This document shows, piece after piece, positions 22,801 through 33,700 of a stretch of DNA of 64,000 bases. The notes under the pieces are model-generated. The model ran no database searches. It was not told the DNA's origin and saw nothing but the letters and a program-made list of their open reading frames with translations. Numbering within the stretch: the first letter of the stretch is position 1; every line of letters begins with the position of its first letter. This DNA comes from Zhengitettix transpicula. Taxonomy: Eukaryota > Arthropoda > Insecta > Orthoptera > Tetrigidae. A program made the translations under genes and the position numbers. The stretch spans positions 186,001 through 250,000 of the forward strand of contig JAYJMR010000028.1 of NCBI GenBank assembly GCA_037074705.1, given 5' to 3'.

Positions 22801-25320
22801 TCGTTTAGGAGCTACAGGCGTTTTTCTGTTTTTTTCACTTTATGCTTCTTTTCGCTCAAATGTGCGTCTTTTCGCGTGAGTTATTGGTCTAATCCTATAA
22901 AACCTTTCCCGCTGAAGACGATGATGTCACCCGCAGGTCGCTAGCTGCAGCCGTTTAGGAGCTAAAGGCGTTTTTCAGTTTTTTTCACTTTTTGTTTTTT
23001 TTCTCAAAAATGTACGTCTTTTCGCATGATTTATGGGTCTCATCCTGTGGAAGCGTTCCCGCTGAAGACGATGACGTCACCCGCAGGTCAATATCTGCAG
23101 TTGTTTAGGAGCTAAAGGCGTTTTTCTGTATTTTTCGTTTTTTGCTTGTTTTCTTCCAAATGTGCGTCTTTTCGCGTGAGTTATGGGTCTCATCCTATGG
23201 AAGCGTTCCCGCTGAAGACGATGTCGTCACCCGCAGGTCGCTAGCTGCAGCCGTTTAGGAGCTGAAGGCGTTTTTCTGTTTTTTTACTTTTTGCTTGTTT
23301 TTTCCCAAATGTGCGTCTTTTTGCGTGAGGTATGGGTCTAATCCTATTAAAGCGTTCCCGCTGAAGACGATGACGTCACCCGCAGGTCCCTAGCTGCAGT
23401 TGTTTAGAAGCTTAAGGCGTTTTTCTGTTTTTTTCACTTTTTGCTTGTTTTCTCCAAAATGTGCGTCCTTTCTCGTCAGTTATCGGTCTCATCGTATGGT
23501 AGCGTTGCCGCTGAAGACGATGCCGTCACCCGCAGGTCGCTAGCTGCAGCTGTTTTGGAGCTACAGGCGTTTTTCTGTTTTTTTCACTTTATGCTTTTTT
23601 TCGCTCAAATGTGCGTCTTTTCGCGTGAGTTATGGGTCCAATCCTATGAAAGCGTTCCCGCTGCAGACGATGACGTCACCCGCAGGTCGCTAGCAGCAGC
23701 CGTTTAGGAGCTAAAGGCGTTTTTCTGTTTTTTTCACTTCTTGTTTGTTTTCTCAAAAATGTACGTCTTTTCGCGTGAGTTATGGGTCTCATCATATTTA
23801 AGCGTTCCCGCTGAAGACGATGACGTCACCCGCAGGTCAATATCTGCAGTTGTTTAGGAGCTAAAGGCGTTTTTCTGTATTTTTCGTTTTTTGCATGTTT
23901 TCTTCCAAATGTGCGTCTTTTCGAGTGAGTTATGGGTCTCATCCTATGGAAGCGTTGCAGCTGAAGACGAAGACGTCATCTGCATGTCGCTAACTTTAAC
24001 TTTATGCTTCTTTTCGCTCAAATGTGCGTCTTTTCGCGTAAGGTATGGGTCTAATCCTATTAAAGCGTTCCCGCTGAAGACGATGACGTCACCCGCAGGT
24101 CCCTAGCTGCAGTTGTTTAGAAGCTTAAGGCGTTTTTCTGTTTTTTTTACTTTTTGCTTGTTTTCTCCAAAATGTGCGTCCTTTCGCGTCAGTTATGGGT
24201 CTCATCCTGTGGTAGCGTTGCCGCTGAAGACGTTGCCGTCACCCGCAGGTCGCTAGCTGCAGCTGTTTAGGAGCTACAGGCGTTTTTCTGTTTTTTTCAC
24301 TTTATGCTTCTTTTCGCTCAAATGTGCGTCTTTTCGCGTGAGCTATGGGTCTCATCCTATGAAAGCGTTCACGCTGAAGACGATGACGTCACCCGCAGGT
24401 CGCAAGCTGCAGTTGTTAAGGTGCTAAAGGCTTTTTTCTGTTTTTTTCACTTTTTGCTTGTTTTCTCCAAAATGTGCGTTTTTTGCGTGAGTTATGGGTC
24501 TAATCAAATAAAAGCGTTCCCGCTGAAGACGGTGACGTCACCCGCAGATCGCTAGCTGCAGCCGTTCAGGAGCTACAGGCGTTTTTCTGGTTTTTTTACT
24601 TTTGCTTGTTTTCTCCCAAATGTGCGTCTTTTTGCGTGAGTTATATCTCTCATCATATGGAAGCGTTCCAGCTGAATACGATGCCGTCACTTGTATGTCG
24701 TTAGCTGCAGCCGTTTTGGAGCTAAAGGCGTTTTTCTGTTTTTTTTCTGTTTTTTTCACTTTTTGCTTGTTTTCTCCAGAATGTGGGTCTTTACGCGTCA
24801 GTTATGGGTCGCGTCCTAAGGAAGCGTTCCAGCTGAAACGATGACGTCACCCGCAGGTCACTAGCTGCAGCCGTTAAAAGCTGAAGGCGTTTTTCTGTTT
24901 TTTTTTACTTTTTGCTTATTTTTTCCCAAATGTGCGTCTTTTCGCGTGAGTTATGGGTCTCATCTTATAGAAGCGTCCCCGCTGAATACGATGACGTCAC
25001 CCGCAGGTCGCTAGCAGCAGCCGTTTAAGAGCTACAGGCGTTTTTCTGTTTTTTTCACTTTATGTTTCTTTTCGCTCAAATGTGCGTCTTTTCGAGTGAG
25101 TTATGGGTCTAATCCTATGAAAGATTTCCCGCTGCAGACGATGACGTCACCCGCAGGTCGCTAGATGCAGCCGTTTAGGAGCTACAGGCGTTTTATGTTT
25201 TTTAACATTTTGCTTGTTTTCTCCAAAATGTGCGTCTTTTCGCGTGAGTTAAATATCTCTCATCTTATGGAAGCGTTCCAGCTGAAGACGATGACGTCAC
25301 CCGCAGGTCGCTAGCAGCAG
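22801..25320. repeat. Array 2 higher-order repeat, copy 1 (2520 bp)
   Basis: The copy starts at TCGTTTAGGAGCTACAGG, a monomer with the private TATTGGTCTAATCC and AAAACCTTTCCC changes that recur at 25321 and 28002. It is about 160 bp shorter than copy 2: one monomer, present at about 25,720-25,880 in copy 2, is missing here around 23,200. To the right of that point copies 1 and 2 align at an offset of about 2680 bp, for example 23441 with 26120 and 24602 with 27282. Confidence 0.85.
23986..24012. repeat. Truncated, fused monomer in array 2 (copy 1)
   Basis: After TGCATGTCGCTAAC the sequence jumps to TTTAACTTTATGC, skipping the usual CAGCCGTTTAGGAGC segment and the first T-tract. This makes one monomer about 40 bp short. 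The same fusion recurs near 26,667 and 29,347, one higher-order period apart each time, so the deletion preceded the spread of the higher-order unit. Confidence 0.8.
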
Positions 25321-28001
25321 TCGTTTAGGAGCTACAGGCGTTTTTCTGTTTTTTTCACTTTATGCTTCTTTTCGCTCAAATGTGCGTCTTTTCGCGTGAG
25401 TTATTGGTCTAATCCTATAAAACCTTTCCCGCTGAAGACGATGATGTCACCCGCAGGTCGCTAGCTGCAGCCGTTTAGGAGCTAAAGGCGTATTTCAGTT
25501 TTTTTCACTTTTTGTTTTTTTCTCAAAAATGTACGTCTTTTCGCATGATTTATGGGTCTCATCCTGTGGAAGCGTTCCCGCTGAAGACGATGACGTCACC
25601 CGCAGGTCAATATCTGCAGTTGTTTAGGAGCTAAAGGCGTTTTTCTGTATTTTTCGTTTTTTGCTTGTTTTCTTCCAAATGTGCGTCTTTTCGCGTGAGT
25701 TATGGGTCTCATCCTATGGAAGCGTTGCAGCTGAAGACGAAGACGTCATCTGCATGTCGCTAACTACAGCCGTTTAGGAGCTAAATGCGTTTTTCCGTTT
25801 TTTTCTGTTTTCTTCACTTTTTGCTTGTTTTTTCAGAATGTGCGTCCTTTCGCTTCCGTTATGGGTCTCATCCTATGGAAGCGTTCCCGCTGAAGACGAT
25901 GTCGTCACCCGCAGGTCGCTAGCTGCAGCCGTTTAGGAGCTGAAGGCGTTTTTCTGTTTTTTTACTTTTTGCTTGTTTTTTCCCAAATGTGCGTCTTTTT
26001 GCGTGAGGTATGGGTCTAATCCTATTAAAGCGTTCCCGCTGAAGACGATGACGTCACCCGCAGGTCCTTTAGCTGCAGTTGTTTAGAAGCTTAAGGCGTT
26101 TTTCTGTTTTTTTCACTTTTTGCTTGTTTTCTCCAAAATGTGCGTCCTTTCTCGTCAGTTATCGGTCTCATCGTATGGTAGCGTTGCCGCTGAAGACGAT
26201 GCCGTCACCCGCAGGTCGCTAGCTGCAGCTGTTTTGGAGCTACAGGCGTTTTTCTGTTTTTTTCACTTTATGCTTTTTTTCGCTCAAATGTGCGTCTTTT
26301 CGCGTGAGTTATGGGTCCAATCCTATGAAAGCGTTCCCGCTGCAGACGATGACGTCACCCGCAGGTCGCTAGCAGCAGCCGTTTAGGAGCTAAAGGCGTT
26401 TTTCTGTTTTTTTCACTTCTTGTTTGTTTTCTCAAAAATGTACGTCTTTTCGCGTGAGTTATGGGTCTCATCATATTTAAGCGTTCCCGCTGAAGACGAT
26501 GACGTCACCCGCAGGTCAATATCTGCAGTTGTTTAGGAGCTAAAGGCGTTTTTCTGTATTTTTCGTTTTTTGCATGTTTTCTTCCAAATGTGCGTCTTTT
26601 CGAGTGAGTTATGGGTCTCATCCTATGGAAGCGTTGCAGCTGAAGACGAAGACGTCATCTTCATGTCGCTAACTTTAACTTTATGCTTCTTTTCGCTCAA
26701 ATGTGCGTCTTTTCGCGTGAGGTATGGGTCTAATCCTATTAAAGCGTTCCCGCTGATGACGATGACGTCACCCGCAGGTCCCTAGCTGCAGTTGTTTAGA
26801 AGCTTAAGGCGTTTTTTCTGTTTTTTTTACTTTTTGCTTGTTTTCTCCAAAATGTGCGTCCTTTCGCGTCAGTTATGGGTCTCATCCTGTGGTAGCGTTG
26901 CCGCTGAAGACGTTGCCGTCACCCGCAGGTCGCTAGCTGCAGCTGTTTAGGAGCTACAGGCGTTTTTCTGTTTTTTTCACTTTATGCTTCTTTTCGCTCA
27001 AATGTGCGTCTTTTCGCGTGAGCTATGGGTCTCATCCTATGAAAGCGTTCACGCTGAAGACAATGACGTCACCCGCAGGTCGCAAGCTGCAGTTGTTAAG
27101 GTGCTAAAGGCTTTTTTCTGTTTTTTTCACTTTTTGCTTGTTTTCTCCCAAATGTGCGTTTTTTGCGTGAGTTATGGGTCTAATCAAATAAAAGCGTTCC
27201 CGCTGAAGACGGTGACGTCACCCGCAGATCGCTAGCTGCAGCCGTTAGGAGCTACAAGCGTTTTTCTGGTTTTTTTTACTTTTGCTTGTTTTCTCCCAAA
27301 TGTGCGTCTTTTTGCGTGAGTTATATCTCTCATCATATGGAAGCGTTCCAGCTGAATACGATGCCGTCACTTGTATGTCGTTAGCTGCAGCCGTTTTGGA
27401 GCTAAAGGCGTTTTTCTGTTTTTTTTCTGTTTTTTTCACTTTTTGCTTGTTTTCTCCAGAATGTGGGTCTTTACGCGTCAGTTATGGGTCGCGTCCTATG
27501 GAAGCGTTCCAGCTGAAACGATGACGTCACCCGCAGGTCACTAGCTGCAGCCGTTAAAAGCTGAAGGCGTTTTTCTGTTTTTTTTTACTTTTTGCTTATT
27601 TTTTCCCAAATGTGCGTCTTTTCGCGTGAGTTATGGGTCTCATCTTATAGAAGCGTTCCCGCTGAATACGATGACGTCACCCGCAGGTCGCTAGCAGCAG
27701 CCGTTTAAGAGCTACAGGCGTTTTTCTGTTTTTTTCACTTTATGTTTCTTTTCGCTCAAATGTGCGTCTTTTCGAGTGAGTTATGGGTCTAATCCTATGA
27801 AAGATTTCCCGCTGCAGACGATGACGTCACCCGCAGGTCGCTAGATGCAGCCGTTTAGGAGCTACAGGCGTTTTTATGTTTTTTAACATTTTGCTTGTTT
27901 TCTCCAAAATGTGCGTCTTTTCGCGTAAGTTAAATATCTCTCATCCTATGGAAGCGTTCCAGCTGAAGACGATGACGTCACCCGCAGGTCGCTAGCAGCA
28001 G
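25321..28001. repeat. Array 2 higher-order repeat, copy 2 (about 18 monomers)
   Basis: Full-length copy of about 2681 bp. I count about 18 monomer starts at 25321, 25471, 25620, 25769, 25929, 26079, 26228, 26378, 26528, about 26676 (truncated), 26788, 26943, 27093, 27242, 27392, 27551, 27700 and 27850. Individual monomers match their counterparts one higher-order period away much better than their neighbours, which defines the higher-order structure. Confidence 0.85.
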
Positions 28002-29799
28002 TCGTTTAGGAGCTACAGGCGTTTTTCTGTTTTTTTCACTTTATGCTTCTTTTCGCTCAAATGTGCGTCTTTTCGCGTGAGTTATTGGTCTAATCCTGTA
28101 AAACCTTTCCCGCTGAAGACGATGATGTCACCCGCAGGTCGCTAGCTGCAGCCGTTTAGGAGCTAAAGGCGTTTTTCAGTTTTTTTCACTTTTTGTTTTT
28201 TTCTCAAAAATGTACGTCTTTTCGGATGATTTATGGGTCTCATCCTGTGGAAGCGTTCCCGCTGAAGACGATGACGTCACCCGCAGGTCAATATCTGCAG
28301 TTGTTTAGGAGCTAAAGGCGTTTTTCTGTATTTTTCGTTTTTTGCTTGTTTTCTTCCAAATGTGCGTCTTTTCGCGTGAGTTATGGGTCTCATCCTATGG
28401 AAGCGTTGCAGCTGAAGACGAAGACGTCATCTGCATGTCGCTAACTACAGCCGTTTAGGAGCTAAATGCGTTTTTCCGTTTTTTTCTGTTTTCTTCACTT
28501 TTTGCTTGTTTTTTTCAAAATGTGCGTCCTTTCGCTTCCGTTATGGGTCTCATCCTATGGAAGCGTTCCCGCTGAAGACGATGTCGTCACCCGCAGGTCG
28601 CTAGCTGCAGCCGTTTAGGAGCTGAAGGCGTTTTTCTGTTTTTTTACTTTTTGCTTGTTTTTTCCCAAATGTGCGTCTTTTTGCGTGAGGTATGGGTCTA
28701 ATCCTATTAAAGCGTTCCCGCTGAAGACGATGACGTCACCCGCAGGTCCCTAGCTGCAGTTGTTTAAAAGCTTAAGGCGTTTTTCTGTTTTTTTCACTTT
28801 TTGCTTGTTTTCTCCAAAATGTGCGTCCTTTCTCGTCAGTTATCGGTCTCATCGTATGGTAGCGTTGCCGCTGAAGACGATGCCGTCACCCGCAGGTCGC
28901 TAGCTGCAGCTGATTTGGAGCTACAGGCGTTTTTCTGTTTTTTTCACTTTATGCTTCTTTTCGCTCAAATGTGCGTCTTTTCGCGTGAGTTATGGGTCCA
29001 ATCCTATGAAAGCGTTCCCGCTGCAGACGATGACGTCACCCGCAGGTCGCTAGCAGCAGCCGTTTAGGAGCTAAAGGCGTTTTTCCGTTTTTTTTACTTT
29101 TTTTTGTTTTCTCAAAAATGTACGTCTTTTCGCGTGAGTTATGGGTCTCATCATATTTAAGCGTTCCCGCTGAAGACGATGACGTCACCCGCAGGTCAAT
29201 ATCTGCAGTTGTTTAGGAGCTAAAGGCGTTTTTCTGTATTTTTCGTTTTTTGCATGTTTTCTTCCAAATGTGCGTCTTTTCGAGTGAGTTATGGGTCTCA
29301 TCCTATGGAAGCGTTGCAGCTGAAGACGAAGACGTCATCTGCATGTCGCTAACTTTAACTTTATGCTTCTTTTCGCTCAAATGTGCGTCTTTTCGCGTGA
29401 GGTATGGGTCTAATCCTATTAAAGCGTTCCCGCTGATGACGATGACGTCACCCGCAGGTCCCTAGCTGCAGTTGTTTAGAAGCTTAAGGCGTTTTTCTGT
29501 TTTTTTTTACTTTTTGCTTGTTTTCTCCAAAATGTGCGTCCTTTCGCGTCAGTTATGGGTCTCATCCTGTGGTAGCGTTGCCGCTGAAGACGTTGCCGTC
29601 ACCCGCAGGTCGCTAGCTGCAGCTGTTTAGGAGCTACAGGCGTTTTTCTGTTTTTTTCACTTTATGCTTCTTTTCGCTCAAATGTGCGTCTTTTCGCGTG
29701 AGCTATGGGTCTCATCCTATGAAAGCGTTCACGCTGAAGACGATGACGTTACCCGCAGGTCGCAAGCTGCAGTTGTTAAGGTGCTAAAGGCTTTTTTCT
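28002..29799. repeat. Array 2 higher-order repeat, copy 3 (partial)
   Basis: Third copy, offset about 2681 bp from copy 2 (for example 28801 with 26120, 29250 with 26570). It stops inside a monomer's T-tract at about 29799, where array 3 begins, so about one third of the higher-order unit is missing. Confidence 0.85.
29798..29799. other. Junction between array 2 and array 3
   Basis: Array 2 reads CTTTTTTCT and passes straight into CTACAAGTAAACC of array 3; the bases CT are compatible with both. The array 3 sequence from 29798 on is the same as that from 46453 on, so the break fell inside an already existing higher-order repeat of array 3. No mobile element or unique sequence lies at the join. 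Confidence 0.85.
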
Positions 29800-29873
29800 A
29801 CAAGTAAACCTTACAAAGGAAATTTTAAATATTTTAAAAAAATTTTATGCTTGCAAAAATATTTTTAAATAAA

Positions 29874-30059
29874 GTGGCATTTTCATACGCGTTCATGGTT
29901 ATGGCACCAATAAGTAATGATTTTATACTGAAATTCATTATTTTTTTTTTCGATTATTTTGACAATGGTATACGTCTTGATGCCAGAAGAAAACCTTTCG
30001 AGTGTAAATTTTAATATTTAAAAAAAAATTAAATGCGTGCTAAAATATGTTTAAAAAAA
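29874..30059 (+). repeat. Reference monomer A of array 3 (186 bp)
   Basis: From GTGGCATTTTCATACGC to the A-rich run before GTAGCG. It contains ATGGCACCAATAAG, a TTTTCGATTATTTTGAC block and GGTATACGTCTTGATGCC. Hand count gives 28 G, 21 C and 6 CpG, so CpG is not depleted. This particular copy has an uninterrupted T run near 29938-29951 where most copies read TTTTTATTTT. Confidence 0.9.
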
Positions 30060-30257
30060 GTAGCGTTTTCATTGCTATCCGTGGTAATGGTACCAATAGG
30101 GGTAGATTTTATACTAAAATTTTATACTTATATTTTATTATTATTTTTCGACTATTATTCACATCGGTATACGTCTTAATCCTAGAAGTAAACCTTACAA
30201 AGGAAAATTTAAATATTTTAAAAAAATTTTATGCTTGCAAAAATATTTTTAAATAAA
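30060..30257 (+). repeat. Reference monomer B of array 3 (198 bp, with 13-bp duplication)
   Basis: From GTAGCGTTTTCATTGC to TTTTTAAATAAA. It is homologous to monomer A along its length (ATGGTACCAATAGG, TTTTCGACTATTATTCAC, GGTATACGTCTTAATCC, AAACCTT) but clearly diverged. This copy carries a variant of the 13-bp duplication that separates 384-bp dimers from 370/371-bp dimers. Confidence 0.9.
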
Positions 30258-30776
30258 GTGGCATTTTCATACGCGTTCATGGTTATGGCACCAATAAGTA
30301 ATGATTTTATACTGAAATTCATTATTTTTATTTTCGATTATTTTGACAATGGTATACGTCTTGATGCCAGAAGAAAACCTTTCGAGTGTAAATTTTAATA
30401 TTTAAAAAAAAATTAAATGCGTGCTAAAATATGTTTAAAAAAAGTAGCGTTTTCATTGCTATCCGTGGTAATGGTACCAATAGGGGTAGATTTTATACTA
30501 AAATTTTATACTAAAATTTTATTATTATTTTTCGACTATTATTCACACCGGTATACGTCTTAATCCTAGAAGTAAACCTTACAAAGGAAAATTTAAATAT
30601 TTTAAAAAAATTTTATGCTTGCAAAAATATTTTTAAATAAAGTGGCATTTTCATACGCGTTCATGGTTATGGCACCAATAAGTAATGATTTTATACTGAA
30701 ATTCATTATTTTTATTTTCGATTATTTTGACAATGGTATACGTCTTGATGCCAGAAGAAAACCTTTCGAGTGTAAA

Positions 30777-33700
30777 TTTTAATATTTTAAAAAAAATTAA
30801 ATGCGTGCTAAAATATGTTTTAAAAAAGTAGCGTTTTCATTGCTATCCGTGGTAATGGTACCAATAGGGGTAGATTTTATACTATAATTTTATTATTATT
30901 TTTCGACTATTATTCACATCGGTATACGTCTTAATCCTACAAGTAAACCTTACAAAGGAAATTTTAAATATTTTAAAAAAATTTTATGCTTGCAAAAATA
31001 TTTTTAAATAAAGTGGCATTTTCATACGCGTTCATGGTTATGGCACCAATAAGTAATGATTTTATACTGAAATTCATTATTTTTATTTTCGATTATTTTG
31101 ACAATGGTATACGTCTTGATGCCAGAAGAAAACCTTTCGAGTGTAAATTTTAATATTTTAAAAAAAATTAAATGCGTGCTAAAATATGTTTTAAAAAAGT
31201 AGCGTTTTCATTGCTATCCGTGGTAATGGTACCAATAGGGGTAGATTTTATACTATAATTTTATTATTATTTTTCGACTATTATTCACATCGGTATACGT
31301 CTTAATCCTACAAGTAAACCTTACAAAGGAAATTTTAAATATTTTAAAAAAATTTTATGCTTGCAAAAATATTTTTAAATAAAATGGCATTTTCATACGC
31401 GTTCATGGTTATGGCACCAATAAGTAATGATTTTATACTGAAATTCATTATTTTTATTTTCGATTATTTTGACAATGGTATACGTCTTGATGCCAGAAGA
31501 AAACCTTTCGAGTGTAAATTTTAATATTTAAAAAAAAATTAAATGCGTGCTAAAATATGTTTAAAAAAAGTAGCGTTTTCATTGCTATCCGTGGTAATGG
31601 TACCAATAGGGGTAGATTTTATACTAAAATTTTATACTAAAATTTTATTATTATTTTTCGACTATTATTCACATCGGTATACGTCTTAATCCTAGAAGTA
31701 AACCTTACAAAGGAAAATTTAAATATTTTAAAAAAATTTTATGCTTGCAAAAATATTTTTAAATAAAGTGGCATTTTCATACGCTTTCATGGTTATGGCA
31801 CCAATAAGTAATAATTTTATACTGAAATTCATTACTTTTATTTTCGATTATTTTGACAATGGTATACGTCTTGATGCCAGAAGAAAACCTTTCGAGTGTA
31901 AATTTTAATATTTAAAAAAACATTAAATGCGTGCTAAAATATGTTTAAAAAAAGTAGCGTTTTCATTGCTATCCGTGGTAATGGTAATAATAGGGGTAGA
32001 TTTTATACTAAAATTTTATACTAAAATTTTATTATTATTTTCCGACTATTATTCACACCGGTATACGTCTTAATCCTAGAAGTAAACCTTACAAAGGAAA
32101 ATTTAAATATTTTAAAAAAATTTTATTCTTGCAAAAATATTTTTAAATAAAGTGGCATTTTCATACGCTTTCATGGTTATGGCACCAATAAGTAATGATT
32201 TTATACTGAAATTCATTATTTTTATTTTCGATTATTTTGACAATGGTATACGTCTTGATGCCAGAAGAAAACCTTTCGAGTGTAAATTTTAATATTTAAA
32301 AAAAAATTAAATGCGTGCTAAAATATGTTTAAAAAAAGTAGCGTTTTCATTGCTATCCGTGGTAATGGTACCAATAGGGGTAGATTTTATACTAAAATTT
32401 TATACTAAAATTTTATTATTATTTTTCGACTATTTTTCACATCGGTATACGTCTTAATCCTAGAAGTAAACCTTACAAAGGAAAATTTAAATATTTTAAA
32501 AAAATTATATGCTTGCATAAATATTTTTAAATAAAGTGGCATTTTCATACGCGTTCATGGTTATGGCACCAATAAGTAATGATTTTATACTGAAATTCAT
32601 TATTTTTATTTTCGATTATTTTGACAATGGTATACGTCTTGATGCCAGAAGAAAACCTTTCGAGTGTAAATTTTAATATTTAAAAAAAAATTAAATGCTT
32701 GCTAAAATATGTTTAAAAAAAGTAGCGTTTTCGTTGCTATCCGTGGTAATGGTACCAATAGGGGTAGATTTTATACTAAAATTTTATATTAATTTTCGAC
32801 TATTATTCACATCGGTATACGTCTTAATCCTAGAAGTAAACCTTATAAAGGAAAATTTAAATATTTTAAAAAAATTTTATGCTTGCAAAAATATTTTTAA
32901 ATAAAGTGGCATTTTCATACGCGTTCATGGTTATGGCACCAATAAGTAATGATTTTATACTGAAATTCATTATTTTTATTTTCGATTATTTTGACAATGG
33001 TATACGTCTTGATGCCAGAAGAAAACCTTTCGAGTGTAAATTTTAATATTTAAAAAAAAATTAAATGCGTGCTAAAATATGTTTAAAAAAAGTAGCGTTT
33101 TCATTGCTATCCGTGGTAATGGTACCAATAGGGGTAGATTTTATACTAAAATTTTATACTAAAATTTTATTATTATTTTTCGACTATTATTCACATCGGT
33201 ATACGTCTTAATCCTAGAAGTAAACCTTACAAAGGAAAATTTAAATATTTTAAAAAAATTTTATGCTTGCAAAAATATTTTTAAATAAAGTGGCATTTTC
33301 ATACGCTTTCATGGTTATGGCACCAATAAGTAATAATTTTATACTGAAATTCATTACTTTTATTTTCGATTATTTTGACAATGGTATACGTCTTGATGCC
33401 AGAAGAAAACCTTTCGAGTGTAAATTTTAATATTTAAAAAAAAATTAAATGCGTGCTAAAATATGTTTGAACAAAGTAGCGTTTTCATTGCTATCCGTGG
33501 TAATGGTACCAATAGGGGTAGATTTTATACTAAAATTTTATACTAAAATTTTATTATTATTTTTCGACTATTATTCACATCGGTATACGTCTTAATCCTA
33601 GAAGTAAACCTTACAAAGGAAAATTTAAATATTTTAAAAAAATTTTATGCTTGCAAAAATATTTTTAAATAAAGTGGCATTTTCATACGCGTTCATGGTT

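Larger units (their letters stand above)
21746..29799. repeat. ~150-bp satellite array (array 2)
   Basis: Head-to-tail monomers of mostly 149-150 bp, some about 160 bp through an extra TTTTTTCTG block and a few truncated. Each runs from GTTTAGGAGCTAAAGGCG through a long T-rich tract (TTTTTCTGTTTTTTTCAC then TTTTTGCTTG), AATGTGCGTCTTTTCGCGTG, AGTTATGGGTCTCATCC, GAAGCGTTCCCGCTGAAG, GATGACGTCACCCGCAGG and GTCGCTAGCTGCAGCCG. Hand count of one monomer gives about 45% GC with about ten CpG. The array begins and ends abruptly. The short open frames in it (about 60-90 codons) recur at the repeat period, and I do not call them genes. Confidence 0.97.

Noticed and set aside
22184..29465. Recurring 64-88-codon frames in array 2
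   Set aside because: They recur at the 2.68-kb period, start at different monomer positions and are rich in Phe from T-tracts. There is no sign of protein-level conservation beyond DNA identity.
21746..29799. CENP-B box in array 2 at TTTCGCGTGAGTTATGGG
   Set aside because: It matches TTCG and the central A of the 17-bp box, but the required CGGG half is absent in register (TATGGG is displaced). In array 3 the TTTCGA sites also lack the CGGG half. A motif scan with the full matrix could confirm.
21746..29799. Telomere-like TTTAGG in each array 2 monomer
   Set aside because: It occurs once per 150 bp inside CGTTTAGGAGC and never in tandem.
21740..29805. Transposon or retroelement at the array junctions
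   Set aside because: No terminal inverted repeats, long terminal repeats, target-site duplications or coding remnants are visible at either junction.
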